A DNA stretch of 64,000 bases from Tunturiibacter gelidiferens. GTDB lineage: Bacteria > Acidobacteriota > Terriglobia > Terriglobales > Acidobacteriaceae. The stretch is taken from NCBI RefSeq assembly GCF_013410115.1, contig NZ_JACCCV010000001.1, forward strand, positions 124,001 to 188,000, written 5' to 3'. How positions within the stretch are numbered: the first letter of the stretch is position 1; each line of letters begins with the position of its first letter. Below the pieces are notes generated by a model. The model had not been told where the DNA came from, did not search any database, and saw only the letters and a list, made by a program, of their open reading frames with translations. Positions 1 through 8,284 of this stretch are shown here, in pieces. Made by a program: the position numbers and the translations under genes.

Positions 1-176
1 TGGTGCCGGGAGATCAGCTTCGCATTGAGGTGACGGTGCTTCAGTGGAGAAGCCGCGCTGTAAAGATGTTGGGTAACATCACGGTGGATGGCAAGCTGGT
101 CTGCGATGCTACGGTGATGTGCCAAGTGGTGCCGCGGGTTGTGAAGAAAGCTACGCGGGAGGCTCCGGCAGAGTGA
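1..176 (+). CDS. fabZ: 3-hydroxyacyl-ACP dehydratase FabZ, 3' end only
   Basis: Reading from base 3 gives 57 residues and a TGA stop at 174-176. The peptide begins VPGDQLRIEV and contains GKLVCDATVMCQVV, which matches the C-terminal strands of the FabZ hot-dog fold (family knowledge). FabZ dehydrates 3-hydroxyacyl-ACP in cytoplasmic fatty acid synthesis. The start, active-site His and Glu lie upstream of the window. The stop codon overlaps the GTG start of lpxA, and a fabZ-lpxA arrangement is standard in lipid A clusters, which supports the call. Type of dehydratase (FabZ rather than FabA) is inferred mainly from this context. Confidence 0.85.
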   Translation, partial: VPGDQLRIEVTVLQWRSRAVKMLGNITVDGKLVCDATVMCQVVPRVVKKATREAPAE

Positions 177-958
177 GTATTCATCCCACAGCCATCGTCG
201 CGGCGGGGGCGCAGATCCCTGGCAGCTGCACGGTTGGTCCTTATTGCACGATAGGTCCTGATGTTGTGTTTGGCGAGGAGTGTGAGCTGGTATCGCATGT
301 TGTGCTCGACGGGCATCTTACGATGGGGCGTGGGAATCGCATCTTCTCGTTTGCCTGCCTCGGGATCTCGCCTCAGGATTTGAAGTACGCCGGCGAGCCT
401 ACGCGGCTTGAGATCGGCGATGGCAACACGATTCGGGAGTATGTGACGATCTCGCGTGGGACCAAGGGCGGCGGGGGAGTTACCAGGGTCGGGAGTGAGT
501 GCCTGATCATGGCCTATACGCACATTGGACATGACTCGCAGATTGGGAATGGTTGTATTCTTGCGAACTCCGCTACGCTGGCGGGCCATGTGACGGTGGA
601 AGATTACGCGGTTGTGGGTGCGCTGTGTCCGGTGCATCAGTTCTGCCGGATTGGACGGTACTCCTACATCGGTGGGGGCACAACGATTACGCAGAATGTG
701 CTTCCCTACTCGCTGACCTCGATTGAGCGGAATAATCACGCTTACGGGTTGAACAAAGTGGGGCTGGAGCGAAAGGGGTTTACTCCGCAACAGTTGAAGG
801 AGCTGCGCGCGGCTTATCGTACGCTGCTTGCATCGAAGCTTAATATCTCTGATGCGCTCGCGGCGATTCGGGAAACCGTTGCCTCCGGCGGAGCGGGCGA
901 ACACGTTGCCTATCTCGCGGATTTTATCGCCAACAGTGAACGTGGGATTATCAAGTAA
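173..958 (+). CDS. lpxA: UDP-N-acetylglucosamine O-acyltransferase LpxA
   Basis: LpxA transfers a 3-hydroxyacyl chain from ACP to UDP-GlcNAc, the first step of lipid A synthesis in the cytoplasm. The 261-residue product shows the left-handed beta-helix hexapeptide pattern from residue 5 to about 185 and the catalytic-His region as MAYTHIGHDS, followed by the segment ending GGGTTITQNVLPYSLT and a helical C-terminal domain. I chose the GTG at 173 because it starts the protein at VSIHPTAIV, matches the usual length of about 262, and overlaps the fabZ stop (GTGA). An ATG at 119 in the same frame would add 18 residues and overlap fabZ by 58 bases, so it is less likely. Confidence 0.95.
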   Translation: MSIHPTAIVAAGAQIPGSCTVGPYCTIGPDVVFGEECELVSHVVLDGHLTMGRGNRIFSFACLGISPQDLKYAGEPTRLEIGDGNTIREYVTISRGTKGGGGVTRVGSECLIMAYTHIGHDSQIGNGCILANSATLAGHVTVEDYAVVGALCPVHQFCRIGRYSYIGGGTTITQNVLPYSLTSIERNNHAYGLNKVGLERKGFTPQQLKELRAAYRTLLASKLNISDALAAIRETVASGGAGEHVAYLADFIANSERGIIK

Positions 959-1009
959 GCGTTTCGCGAGTCTTTGATACACAGCATCAGATTGGAGTTT
1001 TGGCCCGTT

Positions 1010-2167
1010 ATGATCTCGTCGGTTAGAAATCGTCTCCTCTTCGCAGCTTCCTTTCTGGCAGCAACCTTCTCTTTTTCTACGAGCGCAGATGCTCAGACGG
1101 CTCCGCCGACACGTGTGGCAATTGTCGGGCTGGTTCATGGCCATGTGCAGGGCTTTCTGCATAATCTCGCCGCGCACCCGGAGATTGCTCTTGTGGGCAT
1201 CTCTGAACCTGATCCGGCGCTGCGCCAGAAGTATATTGCGAAGACACACCTGTCTGGCGATCTGTTCTTCGCGACTGAAGCTGAGATGCTGAAGCATACG
1301 CAGCCGCAGGCGATTCTGGTTTATACCTCGATCGCGGGACATCGAGCGGCTATTGAGGAGGCTGCGCCGTTGCACATCGCGGCCATGGTGGAGAAGCCGC
1401 TGGCCACTACGGTGGAAGACGCGCTTGCCATTCAGGCGCTCTCGGAGAGGTACAACGTTCCTGTCCTGACGAACTACGAGACGACCTGGTACAACTCGAA
1501 TACTGCAGCGGTAAAGATGCTAGAAGAGGGAAAGATTGGCGATCTGCGGAAGCTGGTCGTGCATGATGGTCACGAGGGTCCGAAGGAGATTGGGGTCGAT
1601 CCGGAGTTTTTGAGCTGGCTCACCGATCCGAAGCAGAATGGCGCGGGTGCTCTGTTCGACTTTGGTTGCTATGGGGTGGACCTTGCGACGTGGATCCTGC
1701 ATGGGGAGCTGCCAACAACTGTGACCGCGGTTACGCTGCAGATTAAGCCGAAGATTTATCCCAACGTTGATGATGACAGCACGGTTGTGCTGACCTATCC
1801 GCATGCACAGGCGATCCTTCAGGGCTCGTGGAACTGGCCTTTTGCACGCAAGGATATGGAGATCTACGGGGCCACCGGGTATGTGGACACGGTGTATGAC
1901 GATGCAGCGCCAGGTGCGAAGCTTCGCGCTCGTTTGAGCGGAGAGAAATCTGAACACGTTGAGACTGCGCCGGCGCTCCAGGCTCCGCAAAATGATTCGC
2001 TGAACTATCTTGCGGCGGTTCTGGCCGGAACGGTGAAGCCGCAGCATGATCTGAACTCGCTCGATACGAACATCACTGTCGTTCGGATTCTCGATGCTGC
2101 GCGACGTTCTGCGCAGAGCGGGAAGACGATTTATCTCGCACAGGAAGTGGCAGCGGCGGCCAAGTAG
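1010..2167 (+). CDS. exported Gfo/Idh/MocA-family oxidoreductase
   Basis: The 385-residue product starts with a signal peptide (about residues 1-29, ending SADAQ) followed by a Rossmann segment VAIVGLVHGHVQGFL and a second nucleotide-fold stretch with the family's EKPLATTVEDA motif near residue 130, where the Lys is normally catalytic. The C-terminal half is the usual alpha/beta substrate domain. The family oxidises or reduces sugar derivatives with NAD(P). It lies between lpxA and lpxI in the same direction, so a role in lipopolysaccharide sugar chemistry is tempting, but the export signal argues for a periplasmic sugar-processing enzyme. A TTG at 974 would add 12 residues; the ATG at 1010 has GGAG 12 bases upstream and gives the clean signal peptide. 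Confidence 0.8.
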   Translation: MISSVRNRLLFAASFLAATFSFSTSADAQTAPPTRVAIVGLVHGHVQGFLHNLAAHPEIALVGISEPDPALRQKYIAKTHLSGDLFFATEAEMLKHTQPQAILVYTSIAGHRAAIEEAAPLHIAAMVEKPLATTVEDALAIQALSERYNVPVLTNYETTWYNSNTAAVKMLEEGKIGDLRKLVVHDGHEGPKEIGVDPEFLSWLTDPKQNGAGALFDFGCYGVDLATWILHGELPTTVTAVTLQIKPKIYPNVDDDSTVVLTYPHAQAILQGSWNWPFARKDMEIYGATGYVDTVYDDAAPGAKLRARLSGEKSEHVETAPALQAPQNDSLNYLAAVLAGTVKPQHDLNSLDTNITVVRILDAARRSAQSGKTIYLAQEVAAAAK

Positions 2168-2185
2168 CTTTTCTCGACGTGAAAA

Positions 2186-3052
2186 ATGACTGTACCGGGC
2201 GAACCAGAGAAGTTGGGATTGATTGCGGGGAACGGGCGCTTTCCGTTTCTCCTGCTGGACGCTGCGCGTGCGCACGGCTTGCAGGTTGTGGTCGCGGCGA
2301 TCAACGAAGAGACCGACCCTGAGATGAATGAACGGGCGGCTGCTGATGCCGGCATTCGCGTGCATTGGCTGTCGCTTGGCGAGCTGTCGCGGCTGATTGA
2401 GACGTTTCGTGCGGAGGGCGTAACGAGGGCCGTGATGGCTGGTCAGGTAAAGCACAAGCAGATCTTCTCCAGCATTCGGCCGGATTGGCGGCTGGCGAAG
2501 CTGCTGCTGAACCTTCGCACTCGTAATACCGATATGCTGCTTGGCGCGGTGGCGAAGGTGCTCGGCGATGAGGGGATCGAACTAATCTCCTCGACGCAGT
2601 ATCTGGAGCCGCTGCTGGCGAAGACTGGTGTGCTCACGCGGCGGGCTCCTGATGAGGAAGAGGAGAAGGACATTGTTTACGGCAGGGCTGTTGGGCAGGC
2701 GATTGCCGGTTATGATCTGGGCCAGACCGTGGTGATTGCGGCGCAGGCCTGTGTTGCGGTGGAGGCGATGGAAGGAACGGACGCGACGATCGCGCGGGCC
2801 GGCGAGCTTTTTCGGACGCTTGAGGGGGGAGATGAGACTACGCTTCGTCGCGGTCTGACGGTGGTGAAGGTCGCGAAACCCAACCAGGATATGCGCTTTG
2901 ACGTGCCAGTGATTGGCGTCGCAACGATCGAGGCCATGAAAGCTGCGGGTGCTACCTGCCTGGCGATTGAGGCGGAGAGGACACTGATGTTTGATCCTGC
3001 GGCGATTGTGAGGGCGGCGGACGATGGCGGGATTGCGATCGTCGGGAAGTAA
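2186..3052 (+). CDS. lpxI: UDP-2,3-diacylglucosamine pyrophosphatase LpxI
   Basis: LpxI hydrolyses UDP-2,3-diacylglucosamine to lipid X, replacing LpxH in many bacteria. The 288-residue sequence has the N-terminal LGLIAGNGRFPFLLLDAA motif, a middle AGQVKHKQIF motif (residues about 87-96), the NTDMLLGAVAKVL stretch and the C-terminal domain containing NQDMRFDVPVIG, all typical of the family formerly called DUF1009. It starts 18 bases after the exported oxidoreductase and completes a fabZ-lpxA-(oxidoreductase)-lpxI run. The presence of LpxI implies that LpxH need not be present elsewhere in this genome, which cannot be checked here. Confidence 0.93.
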   Translation: MTVPGEPEKLGLIAGNGRFPFLLLDAARAHGLQVVVAAINEETDPEMNERAAADAGIRVHWLSLGELSRLIETFRAEGVTRAVMAGQVKHKQIFSSIRPDWRLAKLLLNLRTRNTDMLLGAVAKVLGDEGIELISSTQYLEPLLAKTGVLTRRAPDEEEEKDIVYGRAVGQAIAGYDLGQTVVIAAQACVAVEAMEGTDATIARAGELFRTLEGGDETTLRRGLTVVKVAKPNQDMRFDVPVIGVATIEAMKAAGATCLAIEAERTLMFDPAAIVRAADDGGIAIVGK

Positions 3053-3178
3053 AGATATTGTCATGGCTTTGTAAAGAGCCTGCGCTCGAAGGGTAAAATT
3101 GCGGTCAGGGCGTTCAGGCGGCGTCTAACGCGGCTGCCACTCGTCTACAGCTAAGAGAAGGACATAAGGGGAACCACC

Positions 3179-3727
3179 ATGCGCAAAGCAGTTTGGATCG
3201 CAGCAATCATCGGCGTAGCAGCGGCGTGCGGCGTAGGTATCAGGGCGCATGCAGCGCCTGCCGCAGACACAATACAGGCTGGAGCCATGGCGCCCAACTT
3301 TACCCTGCCCTCGCAGGAGGACAAGCCGGTGAGCCTGGCCGACTACAAAGGCAAGTGGGTCGTCCTCTACTTCTATCCCAAGGACCAGACTACCGGCTGC
3401 ACGATTGAGGCGCATAACTTCCAACGCGACCTTGCGAAGTACGATGCTCTGAACGCGGTCGTTCTGGGCGTGAGCCTGGATACGGTGGAGGGCCATAAGA
3501 CCTGGTGCTCGAAGGATACGTTTGGCTTCAAGCTGCTCGCTGACCCGGACCACAAGGTCGTCGACATGTATGGCGTGCCGGTGAAGAACTACGGCGTGAT
3601 GAAGTTTGCCAACCGCGAGACCTTTTTGATCTCGCCCGACGGCAAGGTTGTGAAGGTTTGGGAGAAGGTCGATCCAAACGTCCACAGCACGGAAGTTCTG
3701 GCTGAGATCACGGCTAACAAGAAGTAG
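3179..3727 (+). CDS. exported peroxiredoxin (BCP/AhpC-TSA family)
   Basis: The 182-residue protein has a signal peptide (residues 1-26, ending AHA) and a thioredoxin-fold peroxiredoxin domain from about residue 32. The peroxidatic cysteine is C74 in the sequence DQTTGCTIEAHNF, close to the BCP TPGCT motif, and R146 in FANRETFLISP is the conserved active-site arginine. There is no cysteine five residues after C74; C110 (TWC) may act as resolving residue or the enzyme may work with one cysteine. It should reduce peroxides in the periplasm. A good ribosome site (AAGGGGAA) lies 5 bases before the ATG. It converges on the histone-like gene across a shared terminator. Confidence 0.87.
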   Translation: MRKAVWIAAIIGVAAACGVGIRAHAAPAADTIQAGAMAPNFTLPSQEDKPVSLADYKGKWVVLYFYPKDQTTGCTIEAHNFQRDLAKYDALNAVVLGVSLDTVEGHKTWCSKDTFGFKLLADPDHKVVDMYGVPVKNYGVMKFANRETFLISPDGKVVKVWEKVDPNVHSTEVLAEITANKK

Positions 3728-3745
3728 GAACTTATCAGCAGACGC

Positions 3746-3787
3746 AAAAAGGCCCGGGCTCTCAATTGAGGAGTCCGGGCCTATTTG
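3746..3787. terminator. bidirectional terminator between peroxiredoxin and histone-like genes
   Basis: An 11-bp GC-rich stem (3751-3761 pairing with 3771-3781, one G-U pair) encloses a loop that itself contains TCAATTGA. The stem is preceded by an A-run and followed by a T-rich stretch, so it can work for both converging genes. Confidence 0.8.
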
Positions 3788-3803
3788 CTTGCCTTGGTGT
3801 TAG

Positions 3804-4622
3804 TTACTTCTTTTTTGGTGCAGCCTTCTTTACAGCCTTCTTTACGGCCTTCTTTGCAGGAGCCTTCTTGGCTGCCTTCTTAGCAGGAGCCTTCTTTGCT
3901 GCTGCCTTCTTCGCTGGTGCCTTCTTTGCTGCTTTCTTAGTTGCCAAGGTAGTACCTCTCTTCTTTGGTTTTTTACTGCTTGCAGTGCCCTTGTTGCCGA
4001 TCGCCTTTTTAGGAGCGACCTTACCGCCGCGCAGAGCACTGACCTTCTTCGCGGCAGATTTCGATTTGGCGGAGGCCTTCTTTGGTGCGGCCTTCTTCGC
4101 CAGAACTTTTTTCACTGCGGACTTCTTCGCCGCGACCTTCTTTGCAACGACCTTCTTGGCGGCCGGCTTTTTCGCGGCTGTTTTGCTGGCGGCGGGTTTG
4201 CTGACCTTCTTCGCCGCTGCCTTTACGGGAGTTGGCTTCTTTGCTGCTGCCTTCTTGGCGGGAGCAGCCTTCTTGGCTGGTGGTGCAGCGGCCTTCTTTG
4301 CCGCGGGCTTCGCCGGGCTTGCCGAGGACTCGCTCTTTACCGGCAACTCCGACTGTTTTGACGGCGGCTCGTAGCTGCGCACCGGCGAGGGGGGCAGCGC
4401 GAACAGCTTCGCATCTTCGGCGTGGGGGTCGTCGTCGGTATCTTCTTCGTCGAGCTGAGCTTCCTCATCGTCGTCATCCGAGGTCATCGTGACCTCTTCT
4501 TCTTCGTCGTCGTCATTGAAGCGGCCGTGGAGATCGTCCTGTTCGTCATCGGGTTCATCGCCGAAGTTATGGTTGTCATCGGCTGCAGTTGCGTGAAGCT
4601 TGATGGTGTCATCGAACATCAT
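3804..4622 (-). CDS. histone H1-like Ala/Lys-rich DNA-binding protein with acidic N-terminus
   Basis: The product has about 272 residues. Residues 1-75 are strongly acidic (runs of Asp and Glu), while the rest is built of [10 protein letters not shown] and similar repeats, the composition of eukaryotic histone H1 tails and bacterial histone-like proteins (HctB, AlgP types). A role in DNA or RNA compaction is inferred from composition only. The start is the ATG at 4622 (MMFDDT); AGGGG lies 9-10 bases upstream. An upstream in-frame ATG at 4715 would add a 31-residue Cys-containing stretch with no ribosome site, so I rejected it. The repeats make the 3' half prone to length change between strains. 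Confidence 0.8.
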   Translation of the reverse strand: MMFDDTIKLHATAADDNHNFGDEPDDEQDDLHGRFNDDDEEEEVTMTSDDDDEEAQLDEEDTDDDPHAEDAKLFALPPSPVRSYEPPSKQSELPVKSESSASPAKPAAKKAAAPPAKKAAPAKKAAAKKPTPVKAAAKKVSKPAASKTAAKKPAAKKVVAKKVAAKKSAVKKVLAKKAAPKKASAKSKSAAKKVSALRGGKVAPKKAIGNKGTASSKKPKKRGTTLATKKAAKKAPAKKAAAKKAPAKKAAKKAPAKKAVKKAVKKAAPKKK

Positions 4623-4780
4623 TGTTGTTGTCCCCTCACTGCTCTCTACTTCTATCGCTCTCTGCGTTGTCTTACCAGCTTCGATGCAGCAACAAACATC
4701 TTTACTTCCCGGCACGAGATTCTAGCAACAGGATGCATCCAAGCGCTACCGAAGGCAAGCAATCTTTTTCACGAGGAAGC

Positions 4781-6673
4781 TTATCGTGTAGCTTTCTTTT
4801 TCGTTTTGGTGCCTGAGCTCGGCTTCGCTGCATGTGAACTCTTCTTACCTGCGGGCTTACTAGTCGTTGACGATCCGCTTGCCTTCGAGGCTGCGCGCCC
4901 GCTGGAGGGATGCGCAGAACCCTGATGAACACTGGTTGAAACTGTACGCGAGCCACTCCTCTTTCGAGAACCTCTGCCGTGTACGTGGGTGCCGGGTGCG
5001 AGCTTAACCGGCTCCGCGACAGCGAGGGAGGCACCGGGCCGCACCGCGCTCGAAGAGAGATGGTTCCATCGCCGCAACTCTTCCACCGAGACGCCGAATC
5101 GATCGGAGACGGTGACCAGCGTGTCGCCGTGATGTACGGTGTATCGCTGCGGCCGCGTGCTTGCAGCGGCGGTAACGGGGATGACGAGTTCGTCTCCTGT
5201 ATCGACACCGTCGTTCGCAGAGAGACCGTTCGCGGCGACGACATCGCTCATATGGGCATGCAGAGAGGTGACGATGCCGTCGAGCGACTCACCGGAACGG
5301 ACTACGTGAAAGCGCCAGGTGCTGCGTTTGTCCTGGGGAATCTCCTTGAGGCGCTCCGTGAAGACGTCATGCGTGCCGATGGGAATGTGCAGATCGAACG
5401 GCATGTCGCCCGGCGTCGTCATGCGCAGGAGACTGGGATTGAGGGCCACGATCTCGGGCAGGGAGGAGTTGGTGACGTCGGCTACGAGACGGAGATCGAT
5501 CGCGTAGTCGACGGACACGGTGTCGGAGACGACAGGTTCGTCGGGCACCATCTTGTCGAGGCCGTACTTCTCGGGGTTCTTCGCCATGATGACGGCGGCG
5601 AGGATCTTCGGGACGTAGTCGCGAGTCTCCTTTGGCAGCGCGTTGCGGCGGTAGAGCTCCCAGAAGTCCGCGTAGCCGGTTCGCTGCACGGCGCGCTGCA
5701 CGTTGCCCGGGCCCCAGTCGTAGGCGGCCATCGCGAGATACCAGTCACCGAACTGGTTGTAGAGGGTCTTCATGTAGCGCGCGTAGGCTATCGAAGACTT
5801 CTCGGGATCGAAGCGCTCATCGAAGTAGCCGTTGCGAGCCAGGCCGTAGGCGCCGGTCGGCATGAACTGCCACATGCCGCCTGCGCCCGACTTCGCGTTG
5901 AGCACCTGAGGCTGAAAGCCCGACTCAGCCACGGCGAGATAGATGAGGTCCTGCGGGACGCCCTGCGCGGTCAGCGCGCTCTGAATCATAGTCTTGTATT
6001 TGCCAGCGCGCTCCATGCTGCGAAGCATATGGGCGTGGAAGGAGGGTGAGTTCGCAAAGTATCCGATGTAGCCGGCGACCTGGTCGTTAATGACGAGGGG
6101 CAGGTCGGAGGAGATCTGCAGTTCAGCCTTCAGCTTTGCAGTCAGCTCCGGGTTTGCGGGGAAGGTAAGATCTTCGGCTGTGTCGAGTGGAGCCTCCTCG
6201 ATCTTTGGTGAGAACCCGTTGCCCTGCTTCAAGGCTGCCATCTCGAGCGAGTTGACCGCGTTCAAGAGATGATCGAATTCATCGGCTAGTTGCGGGTCGG
6301 CCTTCAGATCCATACCGCTGGTGAGCATGAGGTCGACCGCAGAGTCAAAGTCCAGCCGCGCTGCGTCGAGACGGCCCGCGCGATAGTTGTCTACGCCGCT
6401 GCGATAGGCGGCCTCGGCAGAGTTGATCAGCTGCTGCACCTTGAAGGCTCGAGCCGAGCTGTCGACTGACTGCTCTGTGGACGAAGCGGCCTGCCCGGAC
6501 TGAGATGCGGTTGTGCTTGAGGCTTGCGTTATCGCTGGAGCGGTTGTCTGCGCAGAGGTTTTGCCAGGCGAGGCGGACTGATCCTGAGGACAGCCCGTCA
6601 GCAGTACAAGCGGCACACACGCCACCACGAGTGCTACCGTTCGCACCGAATCGCTTAAAGTCATCCGCACCAT
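4781..6673 (-). CDS. LysM-containing membrane-bound lytic transglycosylase (MltD-like lipoprotein)
   Basis: The roughly 630-residue protein begins with a lipoprotein signal ending LLTGC, so it should be anchored in the outer membrane. A coiled N-terminal region (about 70-200) is followed by an SLT domain with the catalytic Glu in AVAESGF and the motifs GAGGMWQFM and AAYDWGPGNV. Two LysM modules follow (HVVRSGESLDGIV and YTVHHGDTLVTV), then a Ser/Lys-rich basic tail of about 70 residues. It cleaves peptidoglycan glycan strands. MTLSDSV at 6664 is an equally possible start, three residues later. The basic low-complexity tail is unusual for MltD and may bind cell-wall polymers. Confidence 0.9.
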   Translation of the reverse strand: MVRMTLSDSVRTVALVVACVPLVLLTGCPQDQSASPGKTSAQTTAPAITQASSTTASQSGQAASSTEQSVDSSARAFKVQQLINSAEAAYRSGVDNYRAGRLDAARLDFDSAVDLMLTSGMDLKADPQLADEFDHLLNAVNSLEMAALKQGNGFSPKIEEAPLDTAEDLTFPANPELTAKLKAELQISSDLPLVINDQVAGYIGYFANSPSFHAHMLRSMERAGKYKTMIQSALTAQGVPQDLIYLAVAESGFQPQVLNAKSGAGGMWQFMPTGAYGLARNGYFDERFDPEKSSIAYARYMKTLYNQFGDWYLAMAAYDWGPGNVQRAVQRTGYADFWELYRRNALPKETRDYVPKILAAVIMAKNPEKYGLDKMVPDEPVVSDTVSVDYAIDLRLVADVTNSSLPEIVALNPSLLRMTTPGDMPFDLHIPIGTHDVFTERLKEIPQDKRSTWRFHVVRSGESLDGIVTSLHAHMSDVVAANGLSANDGVDTGDELVIPVTAAASTRPQRYTVHHGDTLVTVSDRFGVSVEELRRWNHLSSSAVRPGASLAVAEPVKLAPGTHVHGRGSRKRSGSRTVSTSVHQGSAHPSSGRAASKASGSSTTSKPAGKKSSHAAKPSSGTKTKKKATR

Positions 6674-6811
6674 CTTCGCTTTTCATTGTAAGGGGTGCAA
6701 GAAGCAAATTCGCCGGCGCTGATGGAATAGCATCTTGTGCGGATGAGAGGCGCGTTCCGAAAGCAGCGTGAGACGACGTGCTGCCGACTTCAAATCGGCG
6801 TTTCATTCGGG

Positions 6812-8086
6812 TTATCGACTTCGAATCAGGACCGCGGTTGCGTCATCGATGTGGTTCGATCCATGGCTGAATCTGCTCACTTCTTCGATGAGTCCATCGA
6901 CGCAGGCTAAGGGCCGCAGAAAGTGTTCGACAAGCCGTCCGGCCCCGAACTCTTCGTCGCTGCGGTTCATGGCCTCGGTAATTCCATCGGTGTAGAAGAG
7001 GAGCTGAGTGCCTGGCTTGAGGGTTACTTTGTATTCGGGATAGGTTGTCGCACCGAGTCCAAGCGGCATGCCGGTGTCGATGTCGAGGAAGGAGCACTGG
7101 CCGTTGATGAGGAGCGGACGCAGATGTCCGGCGCTGGCAATCGTGATCTCACGGGATCGCGCATCGAGCACACCGTAGATCATGGTGACAAATTTGCCCA
7201 TCGGAAAGTCATCCATCAGGATTTGATTCAGCCGCATGAGCGTGCTTCCGGGCGAGGGGTCGAGCTTGACCAGCGTGCGCAGGATGGCGCGTGTTGCGGA
7301 CATCAACAGGGCCGCAGGCATGCCCTTGCCGGAGACGTCGCCGAGTACGATTCCGCAGCGATCGTCGCCGAGGTCGATCAGGTCAAACCAATCGCCAGCG
7401 ACGGCTCCGGCCGGATTCCACGCGGTTTCAAATGCAAAGCCACAGACCAGGGGGACAGCCTTGACGAAGAGCGATTGCTGGACGACGCGGGCGTCGTCTG
7501 CTTCGCGTTGCATGAGCTCGCGTTCGTGGCGCTCATTGCGGAACAGCCGGGCGTTTTCGATGGCCACCGCGATGTGCCCAGCCAACGCCTCCATCACGGA
7601 GATCTGGTCCTCAGAGAAGGCGTTGGTCTCCTTGTGATCCACGCACAGGACTCCAATGACCTTCCCGTCAAGCAGAAGCGGAACGGTAACCTCTGACCGG
7701 GTGTCCAACTCACACGCGATGTAGTAAGGATCGATCGTCACGTCGTGGGCGTAGCGCGTCACACCCGTTGCAGCGACGTGGCCGATCATGCCGCGGACGC
7801 CAATTTTCATGCGGTCGCCCTTCTTGTATGTGGGGCAACCTCGAACACCATGAAGCACCATCTCATCGGTGCCCGGGTCGCGCAGCCAGACGGAGACCTC
7901 TACGCAGCCGATCGCACCGGCGATATCGTTTACGACCCGATCGAACAACACATCCAGATCGAGGCTGGAGGTAATAAGTTGCGCGGCCCGCTGCAACTTC
8001 ATCAAGGCCTGTACGAAATCACAGGATGAATGAATGCGCCTGGGAAGTGCTTCTAGCGCGTCGATCGAAGGGAGTTGAGTCGCCAT
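6812..8086 (-). CDS. GAF domain / SpoIIE-type PP2C serine phosphatase
   Basis: The 424-residue soluble protein has a GAF sensory domain at about residues 25-190 and a PP2C-like SpoIIE/RsbU phosphatase domain at about 200-424. Metal-binding aspartates are visible in GDWFDLIDLGDD, GDVSGKGMPAALL and FYTDGITEA. Such proteins dephosphorylate anti-anti-sigma factors in partner-switching stress pathways (family knowledge); no RsbV/RsbW partner is nearby, so its partner is unknown. The ATG at 8086 has an AAGGAGG ribosome site 7 bases upstream; an upstream in-frame start at 8236 would add 50 unlike residues and is rejected. Confidence 0.9.
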   Translation of the reverse strand: MATQLPSIDALEALPRRIHSSCDFVQALMKLQRAAQLITSSLDLDVLFDRVVNDIAGAIGCVEVSVWLRDPGTDEMVLHGVRGCPTYKKGDRMKIGVRGMIGHVAATGVTRYAHDVTIDPYYIACELDTRSEVTVPLLLDGKVIGVLCVDHKETNAFSEDQISVMEALAGHIAVAIENARLFRNERHERELMQREADDARVVQQSLFVKAVPLVCGFAFETAWNPAGAVAGDWFDLIDLGDDRCGIVLGDVSGKGMPAALLMSATRAILRTLVKLDPSPGSTLMRLNQILMDDFPMGKFVTMIYGVLDARSREITIASAGHLRPLLINGQCSFLDIDTGMPLGLGATTYPEYKVTLKPGTQLLFYTDGITEAMNRSDEEFGAGRLVEHFLRPLACVDGLIEEVSRFSHGSNHIDDATAVLIRSR

Positions 8087-8284
8087 AGTGTCCTCCTTAG
8101 CAAGGACCGGACGTGAATCTATGCCCGTTTGATGTTGCGGCCAACGCCGCGATGCAAAGTTTGATCTTCTGAATTGGCCGATTTCAGAGTGCCGTCGAAC
8201 TAGATTGCCCTGTGCCTGCAAGTCGTTAGAGATCAACCCTGTCTGACCATTACCGTAAGTTGCCGGTCCCGCTCTTAGAAACGC

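Noticed and set aside
41-1375. Long minus-strand open frame opposite lpxA and the oxidoreductase gene
   Set aside because: It is Arg-rich, has no ribosome site or family pattern, and lies antisense to two well-supported genes.
1010-2167. Assignment of the oxidoreductase as GnnA of the diamino-lipid-A pathway
   Set aside because: Gene position fits, but the product has a signal peptide whereas GnnA acts on UDP-GlcNAc in the cytoplasm, and no GnnB transaminase is adjacent.
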